Notes: generated by a model from the letters alone, not told the origin. 64,000 bases of DNA from Orbaceae bacterium ESL0721 (GCA_029433365.1 JAQTHZ010000001.1:186001-250000); one strand, 5' to 3'; positions 36,461 through 47,732 are shown, numbered from the stretch's first letter. Translations and numbers: made by a program.

Positions 36461-37174
36461 TTACTCACCTGAACTAACTAATGCATCTAAATCTTTAATA
36501 AAAATATATTTACCAGTAACTAATAATATTTGCTGTTCTTGAAACTTAGATAAGATACGGCTTATTGTCTCAATAGTTAACCCTAGATAATTGGCAATAT
36601 CAGCTCGGCTCATTGATAATTTTATATTAAGAGAGGTATGACCTTGTTGCTCATAGCGAGAATAAATTGAATAGATAAAAAAGGCTAAACGTGCTTCGGC
36701 TCTCTTTTGTGAATAGAACAGTATTAATTTTTGGTAATTATAGATATCGTTACTCAAAAGATGAAATACAAGATCACGAAACTTTCTATTTTTATCTACT
36801 AATAACATAAATTCACTATAGTGAATTTCACAAACTTTTGTATTAGTTAAAGCTTTAACATTTTTGTTATATTTTTTGGTATAAATTGAATCTAATCCAA
36901 CAATATCACCCGGAAGATAAAAACCATTAATCTGTTCGCTATTATCTTGAGCTACTTCATAGGATTTTAGCGCACCCGAATTAATAATATAAAAATTAGC
37001 AAAAGGTTCACCTTTATTTATCAATACTTCATCTTTGGCATATAATCTTTTGCATTCAATAATTGAATTAGCTGTATGATTCAGCATTAATGGAATACAA
37101 ATTGGACTTAAGCTACATAATTCACACGAAATTGAGTAGCTATTTGAGCGGATAGATTTAGATATTTCGCGCAT
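36461..37174 (-). CDS. fnr: FNR-family oxygen-responsive transcription regulator
   Basis: A 237-residue CRP/FNR regulator with all four iron-sulfur ligands of E. coli FNR: CELCSLSPIC (C17, C20, C26) and C115 in TKVCEIHY. The effector domain has GALKSYEVAQDNSEQINGFY. The DNA-recognition helix, ADIANYLGLTIETISRILSK, keeps the E--SR contacts for TTGAT half-sites. It should therefore sense oxygen by [4Fe-4S] assembly and control anaerobic genes. I chose the ATG at 37174 over a TTG at 37186. No uspE or ogt neighbour is seen. Genes such as ubiT and pyrK/pyrD could be targets, but I find no convincing FNR box. Confidence 0.92.
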   Translation of the reverse strand: MREISKSIRSNSYSISCELCSLSPICIPLMLNHTANSIIECKRLYAKDEVLINKGEPFANFYIINSGALKSYEVAQDNSEQINGFYLPGDIVGLDSIYTKKYNKNVKALTNTKVCEIHYSEFMLLVDKNRKFRDLVFHLLSNDIYNYQKLILFYSQKRAEARLAFFIYSIYSRYEQQGHTSLNIKLSMSRADIANYLGLTIETISRILSKFQEQQILLVTGKYIFIKDLDALVSSGE

Positions 37175-37666
37175 TTTTAATAACAAATAAAGTTAACCAT
37201 CTAATATCAAGTAACCAGATTACCATTTTTCTAGAAAAACACAATTGACCCATAACTATTTTTTTATTCTATGCTCTAAATTTTTAAAATTATCGAGGTG
37301 GGGTATAGTGATGATATAGTTGTTACTAGTAGTTAATTATAATTATCTTATTTAACATAATATACATTATGCGAACTAATATATTGATAGAACCGTTTTA
37401 TAATAATTATAAGTTAATAACTCACAAATATGTTATAAATTCGTTTTTTAACTAATTGAATTAACTTTAGATTTAATTTATAAGAAAAATTAACAATACT
37501 TATATTTATGATATTTAACAAAATTTAATAATATTTATAACAGATATTAACTCTTTTAAAATAACTTTTAAAAACACCACTCCATTTATATTGAAGTAAT
37601 AAAATAAATGTATAAAATACAACTTCTAAAAACAAACCAACATAAAATGTAAGGATAATTTTAAAA
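37175..37666. other. Gene-free AT-rich stretch between fnr and the orphan nuclease-like gene
   Basis: About 490 very AT-rich bases. I find no open frame of note, no tRNA and no terminator. Promoters for both divergent genes must lie here. AAGGATAATTTTAAA just before 37667 is the ribosome-binding region. The low GC matches that of the following gene. Confidence 0.5.
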
Positions 37667-38464
37667 ATGATCAGCCAAATTAAAAATCTTTATAAAGATA
37701 AAAATAACGAAGATTCTTACTACGGATTTATAAAAGCATTAGATGGTGGAAATGATTATTATTTCAAAAAAATAGATTTTGATAATGTCCCTTTTGATGA
37801 TCTATCAATTGGCTTAAAAGTATCATTTAATCATAATGAAAAAGAGTCAGGTCACAGATTTGCTACAGAAGTAAAAATGGTTATTGATTGTAATGATAGT
37901 AACAATACAGACTCTCCCCATTTAATTAAAAATATAATGAGTTTTAATGAATATAAATCCCAATTAATTGACTCTATAATGCAAATAAGATCAATTTGCG
38001 ATCCTATACAATATGAAGATGCAGTCTTTGTTTTATTAAAAACAGTTGGAATTAATAAAATTTTTCAGTTTGATAGAGAGAAACAAGCAGGCAGAGCTGA
38101 TGGTTTTTTTATAATTGAAAATCTAGCAGTTATGTATGACTGCACATTAAAAGACAATTTTGTATCCTATAAGGAAGAACAGATCGAAAATTATATTAAT
38201 AAATTGAGTCAAAAAGCACAATTAACATTTAATATAAAGAAAATTGATGGCGGTATTGCACCAAAAACAATTCAATTAACGGGCAAAAACAAACAGGTTT
38301 GGATAATTACTAAAGGTGAAAGTAAAGAATTAAGTGATTTTGATAACGTAAAAGTTAAAGAGATATCGATATATGATCTTTGTGAAATATTCAAAAAGAG
38401 AATCGATGATATTACTTATGATAATGAAAAACTTGTAAATGACCTTATTTTTATTGGTAAATAA
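37667..38464 (+). CDS. Orphan protein: cold-shock-like N-terminus plus PD-(D/E)XK nuclease-like C-terminus
   Basis: A 265-residue protein with no named family that I recognise. Residues 17-72 resemble a cold-shock/OB fold (YYGFIKALDGGNDYYFKKID, then LSIGLKVSF and ATEV). Residues 110-185 resemble a restriction-endonuclease fold: E117 in a helix, AGRADGFFI (D145), VMYDCTLKDNF (D158, with K162) and a helix SYKEEQIENYINKL (K169, Q172). The usual lysine two positions after the motif-III acid is a threonine, so K162 or K169 may replace it, or the site may be inactive. It is AT- and lysine-rich, alone on its strand and flanked by gene-poor DNA, suggesting horizontal acquisition. A nucleic-acid-cleaving or defence role is a guess. 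Confidence 0.6.
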   Translation: MISQIKNLYKDKNNEDSYYGFIKALDGGNDYYFKKIDFDNVPFDDLSIGLKVSFNHNEKESGHRFATEVKMVIDCNDSNNTDSPHLIKNIMSFNEYKSQLIDSIMQIRSICDPIQYEDAVFVLLKTVGINKIFQFDREKQAGRADGFFIIENLAVMYDCTLKDNFVSYKEEQIENYINKLSQKAQLTFNIKKIDGGIAPKTIQLTGKNKQVWIITKGESKELSDFDNVKVKEISIYDLCEIFKKRIDDITYDNEKLVNDLIFIGK

Positions 38465-38486
38465 AATTAAAACTTAAATTTAAATT

Positions 38487-38504
38487 AAGGGCTTACAGCC
38501 CTTT
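38487..38504 (+). terminator. Terminator-like hairpin after the orphan gene
   Basis: AAGGGCT-TAC-AGCCCTTT, 22 bases after the stop; the T-run is short, so termination may be weak. Confidence 0.6.
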
Positions 38505-38550
38505 CATCTCCAATCTGATATTTTTATTTTTTCTCTAATCACTCATATGT

Positions 38551-38566
38551 TGATAAATATTTATCA
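38551..38566. promoter_or_regulatory. 16-bp palindrome upstream of pyrK
   Basis: TGATAAATATTTATCA is a perfect palindrome 133 bases before pyrK. It resembles a dimeric regulator site but matches neither the FNR spacing (TTGAT-N4-ATCAA) nor an ArgR box exactly. Candidate operator only. Confidence 0.35.
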
Positions 38567-38699
38567 GATAAAAAAATTAATTATTATTCCTATCACCTAA
38601 TTAAAAAATATAATTATTAATCATCAATAATTATATTTATAATCCCCTCCTTGTACTAACAAATTAATATTTGTTTATAAAACTCAAATTCAAAAAATT

Positions 38700-39503
38700 A
38701 TGCGAGCAATTGATAGCCTTTCAACTGTCATCAGAAATGAATCTGTTAATGATGAATATAAACATATGGTGGTTAAAGTAGATAGAGCGGCGGCTACTGT
38801 TGCGCCTGGTCAATTTTTTAATCTTCTATGCCCTCAATCTGAATCAGATAAACCTTTTTTTCGCCGTCCAATGAGTACCTATTTTGCCGATCCTGTTTCT
38901 GGGCAGGTTGAGTTTTTATATAAAGTTGTTGGAACAGGAACTCGCACTTTAGCAGAGTTGAAATCTGGCGATATTTTGCCTATTTTAGGTCCGTTAGGTA
39001 AAGGATTTGTGTTAAAAGATCACTATAAACATATTTTGATTATCGGTAGAGGCGTTGGTTTAGCCACCCTCGCCCCTTTAGCTGAAGCTGCAGCAGATAG
39101 AAAAATTACTGTTACTGCCATTTTAAGTGCTCGAGATAGAGAGCACCTTATGTCACAACACCGCTTTACCAATATTTATGCCAATGTGATTGAGATTATT
39201 GATACTGATAACTCAAGCAGTATGCATAATTTAGAAAAATTGACTTTAGATCTATATAATCAGCAACCTTTCGATGCAATTTTCACGTGCGGATCAACTC
39301 GTATCACAAAATTGTTGCAACAACTTGTTATAGATTTAGATATTGATGGGCAAGTTGCAGTTGAGCAGCAGATGGCATGTGGAGTTGGGATGTGTTACTG
39401 CTGTGTAAAACCTTTTCAACTTAATAACGAGAATAAAAAAATGGTGAGCAAGCGTGTCTGTATTGATGGTCCAGTCTTTGATATTCGGGAGTTTGCCTTA
39501 TGA
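38700..39503 (+). CDS. pyrK: Dihydroorotate dehydrogenase 1B, electron-transfer subunit PyrK
   Basis: A 267-residue FAD and [2Fe-2S] protein that passes electrons from PyrD-B to NAD+. The FAD domain has PFFRRPMS, the NAD domain has IIGRGVGLATLAPLAEAA, and the iron-sulfur cysteines are in MACGVGMCYCCVKPFQ followed by RVCIDGPVF. Its last codon overlaps the pyrD start (ATGA), so they are coupled. The pair forms the NAD-linked class 1B enzyme typical of Firmicutes. Most gammaproteobacteria use the membrane, quinone-linked class 2 PyrD, so this is a notable metabolic trait, fitting a low-oxygen life. Confidence 0.9.
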   Translation: MRAIDSLSTVIRNESVNDEYKHMVVKVDRAAATVAPGQFFNLLCPQSESDKPFFRRPMSTYFADPVSGQVEFLYKVVGTGTRTLAELKSGDILPILGPLGKGFVLKDHYKHILIIGRGVGLATLAPLAEAAADRKITVTAILSARDREHLMSQHRFTNIYANVIEIIDTDNSSSMHNLEKLTLDLYNQQPFDAIFTCGSTRITKLLQQLVIDLDIDGQVAVEQQMACGVGMCYCCVKPFQLNNENKKMVSKRVCIDGPVFDIREFAL

Positions 39504-40438
39504 GTGATCTCTCTGTCAATATTAATGGTTTTAAGTTGCAAAATCCTATCATGCCAGCTTCTGGTACGTTTGATACAGCATTAGGAAATCTGATTGATTT
39601 CAATCAACTTGGTGCTATTGTAACCAAAACTTTTACGGCTGACAAACGTGCTGGAAACCCGACACCAAGAGCTTGTGAACTGCCAAATGCTATGCTTAAT
39701 GCAATTGGGATCCCTAGTAAAGGTGTCAACCACTATATAACTGAAACGGTACCCTACTATCAGCAATTCTCTGCTCCACTTGTTGCCAGTATCTCAGCAA
39801 ATACTGCTGTTGATTTTGCTCATTTAGCAAAACAGCTTGATGCAGTTAAAGGCATTGCCGCTATTGAGGCAAACATCTCCTGCCCAAATATTGAAGAGGA
39901 TGGTAAGGCATTTGCTATGCAAGCTGATTCAACAGCAAAAGTCGTGAAAGCTTTACGGGCAGCAACCAAGTTGCCACTCTGGGTAAAATTGACACCGAAT
40001 ACCGGCGATATTGTTTCGGTAGCAAAAATGGCTGAAGTAGAAGGCGCCGATGCTGTGGTTATTGGCAATACTCTTTTAGGGATGGCAATTGATATCACAA
40101 CTCGCAGGCCAAAATTAGGTAATATTATGGGCGGGCTGTCTGGCCCTGCCATCAAACCGATTATGATCCGAATGGTCTACCAATGTTATAAGCATCTTTC
40201 AATTCCAATTATTGGCTGTGGTGGAATCAGTTCAGTTGATGACGTGGTTGAATATCTGCTTGCTGGCTCAACGGCGGTGCAAGTTGGTACCGCCAATTTT
40301 GTCGAACCAACAATAATGGCTAACTTAATTTCAGGATTAGAGAAATATTGTGATAACTACAACATTAGTCGGATTGCCGAGTTAACCGGTGCAATTGTTG
40401 ATGAAAAATGCACACCTTTTACGGCTTTGCCTTATTAA
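39500..40438 (+). CDS. pyrD: Dihydroorotate dehydrogenase 1B, catalytic subunit
   Basis: A 312-residue FMN enzyme of pyrimidine synthesis that oxidises dihydroorotate to orotate. It begins MSDLSVNINGFKLQNPIMPASGTFD and has the substrate loop NAMLNAIGIPSKGV. The catalytic cysteine is in IEANISCPN (classes 1A and 1B use cysteine; class 2 uses serine). LWVKLTPN, GNTLLGM and IPIIGCGGISSVDDVVEYLLAGSTAVQVGTA complete the TIM barrel. There is no N-terminal membrane helix, confirming class 1. Immediate upstream PyrK makes it 1B. Convergent with rlhA, 27 bases apart. Confidence 0.92.
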   Translation: MSDLSVNINGFKLQNPIMPASGTFDTALGNLIDFNQLGAIVTKTFTADKRAGNPTPRACELPNAMLNAIGIPSKGVNHYITETVPYYQQFSAPLVASISANTAVDFAHLAKQLDAVKGIAAIEANISCPNIEEDGKAFAMQADSTAKVVKALRAATKLPLWVKLTPNTGDIVSVAKMAEVEGADAVVIGNTLLGMAIDITTRRPKLGNIMGGLSGPAIKPIMIRMVYQCYKHLSIPIIGCGGISSVDDVVEYLLAGSTAVQVGTANFVEPTIMANLISGLEKYCDNYNISRIAELTGAIVDEKCTPFTALPY

Positions 40439-40465
40439 TTAAGTATGCAATAGTAAAATAATTAT

Positions 40466-42466
40466 CTAATCACTCTCTTTCTGTAAAAGGATCAGATCAC
40501 TACCCGGAAGTGGCATTTTTAAAATATGATTTTTAATTTTGCCCCACACCTGCATCTCACAAGCTCTACAGTTGAATTTTAGCGTTAATACTTCATCCCC
40601 ATGATTACCGTTTTTATGAATTAACTGCATCGGTGTTGCTTTTATGCCCTGCACACCTTTCGCCTGTTTTGGGCATAGATTAAATGCAAAGCGTAAACAG
40701 TGTTTTGTAATCATAAGTGGCGTATCCTCTTTAACTTGATGCGCCTCATATGCAGGCTCTATTAAAGTGACGCCGTAACGTTTATAAAAATCCCGTGCTT
40801 TCTGATTATAGACATTAGCCAGATAGGATAATTGCTCATCAGGATAGATTGGTGCAGGATTACTGACCGCTTTCCGCTCTGCTCGTTTGTACTGTTTAGC
40901 TCTATTTTGATCAAGCTTTGTTATCAGATCTCTTCTTAACTGGTTTATTTGGCTAGCAGGAATAAAATAGATAGAGTTTAACTCAGACTGCTCATTGTTA
41001 TTTATGGTAATTGAATGGGCACAATATATAGTCTGACCAAGTTTTGATAGATTTTCAATAATAGCCTGTTTAGCTAGCTCTGGCTGCTCAGCTAAAGTAA
41101 ATCCATTATCAATAACAATTTGGGCGGTAATCCCCTCTTCGCTATTTGCTATTAAATAAATTTTGTCCTGACTCATCTGTAATACAAGATCAATGGCAAT
41201 TCGCCTTTTACTTGACTCTTTTTGTAAAATTTGTTGCCAACTATGATCTAAATTACGGTTTACTGTTTGTGGCAATTTTAGTTTTAGTAACGACTGGGGT
41301 AACTCATTTGGAAAAATTCGATAAAGATTTTCAGCAAGTTTTTCAATCTTATCAGCTCTAAATCCTACAATATCACGTTTTACTAATACCGTAAGTCCAT
41401 CACCATTGGTCAATTTTTCACTATTTTCGGATAATTGGGTAAGTTGAATATCGAGAAAATTTTTAGAGATATTCACAATTTCACCAACTTGTAAGCCAAC
41501 AAATTTAGGTGAATCAAATGCACCGATGTTCTGCTGTCTGCCATGGACAAAATAGTCTGTCTGATTGCGGTGAAAGTTTTTAGCGGGATTAGGAGTAAAA
41601 AAGTGCTCAGTCTTACCACTTGATACTCGGGAAAATTCAGGATATTGTTCAATAATCGCATCCAATTTTTGACGATAAAAAGCGGTTATATTTTTTACAT
41701 AACCCATATCTTTATAGCGTCCTTCAATCTTAAAGGATCGAATACCGGCATCAATTAACTGAAGTAAATTATTGGATTGATTATTATCTTTCATCGAGAG
41801 AAGATGTTTTTCATAGGCAACCACCCTTCCCTCACCATCTTTTAAGGTAAATGGTAAACGGCACGCCTGCGAACAGTCTCCTCGATTGGCACTGCGACCT
41901 GTTTGCGCATGAGAGATATAACATTGGCCAGAAAAGGCAACACAGAGTGCGCCATGGATAAAAAATTCTAATCGAGCATCGACCTGATCAGCAATTTGTC
42001 TAATTTGGGTAAGATTCAACTCACGTGCCAAAACAATTTGCGAAAATCCAACATCAGAGAGGAATTTTGCTTTTGATGAAGTGCGAATATCTGTTTGTGT
42101 ACTGGCATGAAGTTCTATGGGCGGTAAATCCATCTCTAAAATACCCATATCCTGCACAATAAGTGCATCAACGCCTGCTTGATATAGTTGCCAGATTAAC
42201 CGTTCAGCTGCCTCTAATTCATTATCATGCAAAATAGTATTTAATGTGACAAAAAGTTTGACATAAAAACGGTGCGCAAATTCAGCCAATTTGGCAATAT
42301 CACTAATTGAATTACCAGCATTATGACGAGCACCAAAAGATGGACCACCTATATAGACCGCATCTGCACCATGTAAGATCGCCTGTTTTGCAATCTCAAT
42401 ATCTTTGGCTGGACTAAGTAACTCTAACTGTTTATCTATTCTAGGTGTCATTAAAATTGGTGACAT
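40466..42466 (-). CDS. rlhA: 23S rRNA 5-hydroxycytidine C2501 synthase, U32 family
   Basis: A 666-residue U32-family protein, close to E. coli RlhA (YdcP), which hydroxylates C2501 of 23S rRNA with prephenate and iron-linked pathways. LELLSPAKDIEIAKQAILHGADAVYIGGPSFGARHNAGN opens the TIM barrel. Cysteines of the U32 cluster are in FIHGALCVAFSGQCYISH and RGDCSQACRLPF, with a later one near the C-terminus (KHCLRFAFNLCPKQ). Older annotation calls this a collagenase-like peptidase, but the rRNA modification role is the supported one. A shared intergenic motif is 57 bases upstream. Confidence 0.9.
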   Translation of the reverse strand: MSPILMTPRIDKQLELLSPAKDIEIAKQAILHGADAVYIGGPSFGARHNAGNSISDIAKLAEFAHRFYVKLFVTLNTILHDNELEAAERLIWQLYQAGVDALIVQDMGILEMDLPPIELHASTQTDIRTSSKAKFLSDVGFSQIVLARELNLTQIRQIADQVDARLEFFIHGALCVAFSGQCYISHAQTGRSANRGDCSQACRLPFTLKDGEGRVVAYEKHLLSMKDNNQSNNLLQLIDAGIRSFKIEGRYKDMGYVKNITAFYRQKLDAIIEQYPEFSRVSSGKTEHFFTPNPAKNFHRNQTDYFVHGRQQNIGAFDSPKFVGLQVGEIVNISKNFLDIQLTQLSENSEKLTNGDGLTVLVKRDIVGFRADKIEKLAENLYRIFPNELPQSLLKLKLPQTVNRNLDHSWQQILQKESSKRRIAIDLVLQMSQDKIYLIANSEEGITAQIVIDNGFTLAEQPELAKQAIIENLSKLGQTIYCAHSITINNNEQSELNSIYFIPASQINQLRRDLITKLDQNRAKQYKRAERKAVSNPAPIYPDEQLSYLANVYNQKARDFYKRYGVTLIEPAYEAHQVKEDTPLMITKHCLRFAFNLCPKQAKGVQGIKATPMQLIHKNGNHGDEVLTLKFNCRACEMQVWGKIKNHILKMPLPGSDLILLQKESD

Positions 42467-42522
42467 TGCGCTCTATCTCTTAAATAATTACTATTTTTTA
42501 TACCAGTACAATTTTGTATAAA

Positions 42523-42534
42523 TGTTTTAGGGTT
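42523..42534 (+). promoter_or_regulatory. TGTTTTAGGGTT motif between htpX and rlhA
   Basis: Sequence TATAAATGTTTTAGGGTTGC, sharing the core with 24722-24733, 54708-54719 and the minus strand near 17496-17507. Confidence 0.35.
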
Positions 42535-42573
42535 GCACTATTTTTAGATCACTTTTTAATAAAATATATATTG

Positions 42574-43515
42574 TTAATCTTTATAAAAGATACTTTTAGA
42601 GTGACTGTTTTTAGAACCATTATCAAAACTACTATTTTTAGAACCACCATTTTTATAACGGTTATTGCGTAAAGCCTCAATACGTTGATCTAATGGGGGA
42701 TGTGACATAAAAAGTTCTGAAAATTTCACTTTTTTAGCACCATTAATACAAAATGCCATAATTGATGTATCTTCAGCTGGCTCATAACTTGCTTTTAGTC
42801 TCTCTAAAGCCGCTATCATTTTGTCTGTTCCGACTAAATTTGCTGATCCGGCATCTGCATAAAATTCACGTCTTCTTGAAAACCACATTGTAATAAGACT
42901 AGCTAAAAGCCCAAAAACAGTCTCAAACACCATAACAATCAAAAAGTAGATCATAGGCGATGAGCTACGATTACGTTCGGACATGGCTTGAGCAGCTACA
43001 GATGCTAAAAAACGGGAGATAAAGATAACAAATGTATTTAAAACGCCTTGTAATAGCGTCATAGTCACCATATCGCCATTAACTATATGACTCATTTCGT
43101 GGGCAATAACCGCCTCTGCTTCATCGGCCGTCATATTATTTAATAATCCACTACTGACAGCTACCAATGCGTTATCACGACGTGCACCTGTGGCAAAGGC
43201 GTTCATGTCTGATGCGTTATAGATTGCAACATCAGGCATAGTAATATTTAACTGTTTAGCTTGTCGACCAACAATATCAAGTAACCACTGTTCATCTCTA
43301 TTTTTAGGTTGCGTAATAATCTTTCCATTAACTGAACGGAGTGCCATGCTCTTTGATAAAAGTAGCGATACAAATGAACCACCAAAGCCAAAAATAGCTG
43401 CAAAAATAAGCAACCCTAATAGACTATGAGCATCTACGCCCAAAATAGATAACACAATACCAAATACAAACATTACAGCTAAATTTGTTAAAATAAACAG
43501 CCCTATTCGCATCAT
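42574..43515 (-). CDS. htpX: Membrane metalloprotease HtpX
   Basis: A 313-residue zinc endopeptidase of the inner membrane (M48B) that degrades misfolded membrane proteins together with FtsH. Two helices at the start ([33 protein letters not shown]), the zinc site [14 protein letters not shown], two further helices and the third ligand in [16 protein letters not shown] are all conserved. The C-terminal extension after [20 protein letters not shown] is about 20 residues, rich in S, N and G, and longer than the E. coli tail. Monocistronic. Confidence 0.95.
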   Translation of the reverse strand: MMRIGLFILTNLAVMFVFGIVLSILGVDAHSLLGLLIFAAIFGFGGSFVSLLLSKSMALRSVNGKIITQPKNRDEQWLLDIVGRQAKQLNITMPDVAIYNASDMNAFATGARRDNALVAVSSGLLNNMTADEAEAVIAHEMSHIVNGDMVTMTLLQGVLNTFVIFISRFLASVAAQAMSERNRSSSPMIYFLIVMVFETVFGLLASLITMWFSRRREFYADAGSANLVGTDKMIAALERLKASYEPAEDTSIMAFCINGAKKVKFSELFMSHPPLDQRIEALRNNRYKNGGSKNSSFDNGSKNSHSKSIFYKD

Positions 43516-43602
43516 AAAAGCGTCCTTTTTTTATTGATTGTGGAAGTTATATAACATTAGATATGAAAAATCGTGAAATTAAATAGAATTTATTGTTATG
43601 GC

Positions 43603-43711
43603 GGAGACTCTATCAGCTACATCCCACACACATAGAACTTACTTTGGCTGCTTCCTTCCGGATCTGACCTGTTAAGCAAGCTAATGTTGCAAGAGAACCC
43701 ATAGAGTCTCC
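43603..43711 (-). ncRNA. ffs: 4.5S signal recognition particle RNA
   Basis: On the minus strand a rod of about 109 bases begins GGAGACTCTATGGGTTCTC and closes with GATAGAGTCTCC, so the ends pair. The central hairpin carries the SRP hallmark: GGTCAGATCCGGAAGGAAGC, containing the GGAA tetraloop and the Ffh-binding internal loop, as in E. coli 4.5S RNA (CAGGTCAGGTCCGGAAGGAA). The exact ends are uncertain by a few bases, and the mature form may be trimmed. It lies in the gap between htpX and ihfA. Confidence 0.93.
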
Positions 43712-43919
43712 ATTGAGGAGGGGGTATTATGCTTGAATATAGAGTTAAATTCAACTGCAATTAGTCACTCTATATAATAGATATGCACTTTATCAGTACA
43801 TATCTATTTAATATAATGAATTTATTAAATTAATATTTACTCTGTTAATAACTTTAATAGAGATAATTAATAAAATAAATTGTAATAATTTTTGCTATTT
43901 AAATAGAAAATGGTTGAAC

Positions 43920-44213
43920 TTATAAAGTTAAATTCTTTTCTACTCTTTCTCTAAATTTTATACCTGGGCGAAATGTTACTACACGTCGTGCTGAGATATC
44001 AACACTTTCACCTGTTTTAGGGTTACGACCGGGGCGAGAATTTTTATCTCTAATGGTAAAATTACCAAATCCAGATAGTTTTACTGGTTCACCCTTCTCT
44101 AAAGAAACACGAATTTCTTCAAAAAAGAGTTCAACCAGAACTTTTGCCTCTTGACGGTCAATATTAAATTTTTCAGAAAGACGATCTGCAATATCAGCTT
44201 TTGTTAGTGTCAT
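43920..44213 (-). CDS. ihfA: Integration host factor alpha subunit
   Basis: A 97-residue HU/IHF-fold DNA-bending protein: [34 protein letters not shown] and the arm-tip motif [10 protein letters not shown] with the intercalating proline. With IhfB it bends DNA sharply for recombination, replication and promoter control. It follows pheT by 5 bases, as in E. coli, and is the last gene of the thrS-pheST transcription unit. Confidence 0.96.
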   Translation of the reverse strand: MTLTKADIADRLSEKFNIDRQEAKVLVELFFEEIRVSLEKGEPVKLSGFGNFTIRDKNSRPGRNPKTGESVDISARRVVTFRPGIKFRERVEKNLTL

Positions 44214-44218
44214 AATTA

Positions 44219-46606
44219 TTATTCTCTTAATATGGCTTTAAAACGATTTTGTAATGCGGTAATACATTTGTTCACAATATTTGTAATGTCTTCATCTTCT
44301 AGCGTTCGAGATTTATCTTGTAAAATCAAACTAATAGCTAGACTTTTTTGATCTCCTCTAATATTATCACCTTGATAAACATCAAAAAGATTTATTTTGA
44401 TAAGTTGCTCACCACATGCATTTTTACATTCTGTTATAATATCTGCGGCAGGTATAGAATTCTGAACAATAATTGCAATATCCCGTTTATTAGAAGGATA
44501 TTTTGATAGATCATGCGCAATAGGTATTTTTTTCCGGTTAATTTTAGCTAAATTTATTTCAAAAACAAGTGGTTTAGCATTTAAACCTAATTTTTTTTCA
44601 ATTTCAGGATGCAAAACCCCTAAATAACCAATACACTCATTTTCAACATAGATCGCAGCACTTTGTCCAGGATGTAAAGCCGTTATCTCTGTTCTTTTAA
44701 ACTGCACTTGATTTTCGCAACCAAGTATAGATAAAAGTGACTCAATATCACCTTTTACATCATAAAAATCGACCTGTTTTTTGGGTAGATTCCAATGATC
44801 TTCATATAGTGTTCCTGTTACAACCCCTGCTAACATAAGCTCTTGGGAAATACCAAGATCAGAATTTGTATCAGGTATGAAACGTAAACCTGTTTCAAAA
44901 AGTCGAACACGTGGTTGTTGCCTATTTTGATTATACAAAACAGCGCTTAATAGCCCACTCCATAATGATAGACGCATGGCTGACATTTCGCTGGAGATAG
45001 GATTAGGTAGAATAATCGCTTCTTGATCTGGATGTAATAGCTGCTGAATTTTAGGATCAACAAAACTGTAGGTTATCGCCTCTTGATAACCTTTATCAAC
45101 TAATAATGTCTTTACTCTTCCTAATGAAATTTCCCCTTCTGGTTTGGATTTCATCACTGACTCAATTTTTAAATTAGCACTCGGAATAGTGTTATAACCA
45201 TAAATACGTGCAATCTCTTCAATCAAATCTTCTTCAATCTCTAGATCAAAACGCCAGCTAGGCGGTTTTACTAACCAACTCTCAGCATCTATTTCGACTT
45301 TACAACCTAAACGAGTTAGAATATCAGTTATTTTTTGAGTTTCAATTACGCAACCAATAATACGGTCTATTTTTTTTCGACGTAATAAAATAACTGGTTT
45401 TTTAGGCATATCATTTTGGCTAGTAATTGCAACAACTGGACCCGCTTCTCCACCACAAATAGCAAGTAATAGAACGGTTGCACGCTCAATTGCAATTGAT
45501 TGTAAAGCAGGATCAACTCCACGCTCATACCGGTGAGATGCCTCAGTATGTAGACCATACTCACGAGCTTTACCAGTAATTGCTAAAGGAGAGAAAAAAG
45601 CAGACTCTAAAAATATATCTTTTGTAGTTTCATTAACACCAGATGCTTTACCACCGAATATACCCGCTAAAGCCAATACTTTCTGTTCATCAGCAATAAC
45701 TAATGTTTTCTCTTTTAATTCGACTTCATTCCCATCAAGTAAAATTAACTTTTCATTAGGACGTGCATAACGAACCACAATACCTTTTTCAATCTTGGTG
45801 AGATCAAATGCATGCATTGGTTGACCAAGTTCTAATAAAATATAGTTGGTTATATCAACTACAGCATCTATAGAACGGATACCACCACGGCGTAATTTTT
45901 CTCTCATCCACATTGGTGTTTTGGCATTTACATCAATATTTTTAATGATGCGACCTAAATAATTTGGCGCTGCTTGGGGTTCATCAACTTGAATGGAGAT
46001 GGTGTCAGTAATTGTTGGTTGAACTGTGGTAATCTCAATTTCACGCATTGGAATATTATTTACCGCAGAGATGTCACGAGCTACACCGATAATACCAAAA
46101 CAGTCGGCTCTATTTGGCGTAACACTAATATCTATTGAGTGATCATCCAGTTTGAGATATTGACGAATATCTTCCCCAAGTGGTGCATCTTCGGGTAGTT
46201 CGATGATACCGTTATGATCATCAGATATACCAAGTTCTGAGTAAGAGCAGAGCATCCCTTCAGATGGTTCACCACGTAATTTAGCTGGTTTTATTTTAAA
46301 ATCACCTGGTAAAACAGCGCCAACCGTTGCACAAGCAACAGTTAAACCTAAACGGCAGTTTGGTGCGCCACAAACGATATTTAATGGTTCACTCTTACCA
46401 ATGTCAACTTTTGTAACACGTAACTTATCCGCATTTGGGTGTTGGATACACTCAATAACACGTCCAACAACGACACCAGTAAATTGACCTGATACTGATT
46501 CAACATCATCAACCTCTAAACCAGCCATGGTAAGCTGATCGGTTAATGTATCACTGCTAATCTCTGGATTTACCCATTCACGTAGCCAGTTTTCACTAAA
46601 TTTCAT
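44219..46606 (-). CDS. pheT: Phenylalanyl-tRNA synthetase, beta subunit
   Basis: A 795-residue beta chain of the alpha2-beta2 enzyme. It holds the tRNA-binding EMAP-like domain ([27 protein letters not shown], residues 44-70), the B3/B4 editing domain that removes Tyr-tRNA-Phe, the B5 domain and the C-terminal anticodon-binding FDX-ACB fold ([15 protein letters not shown]). Length equals that of E. coli PheT. It follows pheS by 17 bases. Confidence 0.96.
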   Translation of the reverse strand: MKFSENWLREWVNPEISSDTLTDQLTMAGLEVDDVESVSGQFTGVVVGRVIECIQHPNADKLRVTKVDIGKSEPLNIVCGAPNCRLGLTVACATVGAVLPGDFKIKPAKLRGEPSEGMLCSYSELGISDDHNGIIELPEDAPLGEDIRQYLKLDDHSIDISVTPNRADCFGIIGVARDISAVNNIPMREIEITTVQPTITDTISIQVDEPQAAPNYLGRIIKNIDVNAKTPMWMREKLRRGGIRSIDAVVDITNYILLELGQPMHAFDLTKIEKGIVVRYARPNEKLILLDGNEVELKEKTLVIADEQKVLALAGIFGGKASGVNETTKDIFLESAFFSPLAITGKAREYGLHTEASHRYERGVDPALQSIAIERATVLLLAICGGEAGPVVAITSQNDMPKKPVILLRRKKIDRIIGCVIETQKITDILTRLGCKVEIDAESWLVKPPSWRFDLEIEEDLIEEIARIYGYNTIPSANLKIESVMKSKPEGEISLGRVKTLLVDKGYQEAITYSFVDPKIQQLLHPDQEAIILPNPISSEMSAMRLSLWSGLLSAVLYNQNRQQPRVRLFETGLRFIPDTNSDLGISQELMLAGVVTGTLYEDHWNLPKKQVDFYDVKGDIESLLSILGCENQVQFKRTEITALHPGQSAAIYVENECIGYLGVLHPEIEKKLGLNAKPLVFEINLAKINRKKIPIAHDLSKYPSNKRDIAIIVQNSIPAADIITECKNACGEQLIKINLFDVYQGDNIRGDQKSLAISLILQDKSRTLEDEDITNIVNKCITALQNRFKAILRE

Positions 46607-46623
46607 GTTTTGGTCTCCAGATA

Positions 46624-47637
<1,014 letters not shown>

Positions 47638-47732
47638 TTAACTTCTCTTTTGATTACTATGTTTTTTAATCGTTTTTTAATCAATGTATTTTTTATTAAA
47701 AATCATGATATTAAATATTAATTAGAATAAAC

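Noticed and set aside
38551-38566. FNR binding site upstream of pyrK
   Set aside because: The half-sites are TTGAT and ATCAG, but they are separated by eight bases instead of four, so it is listed only as an unassigned palindrome.
39820-40155. Minus-strand frame of 111 codons inside pyrD
   Set aside because: Antisense shadow of the pyrD reading frame; no independent support.
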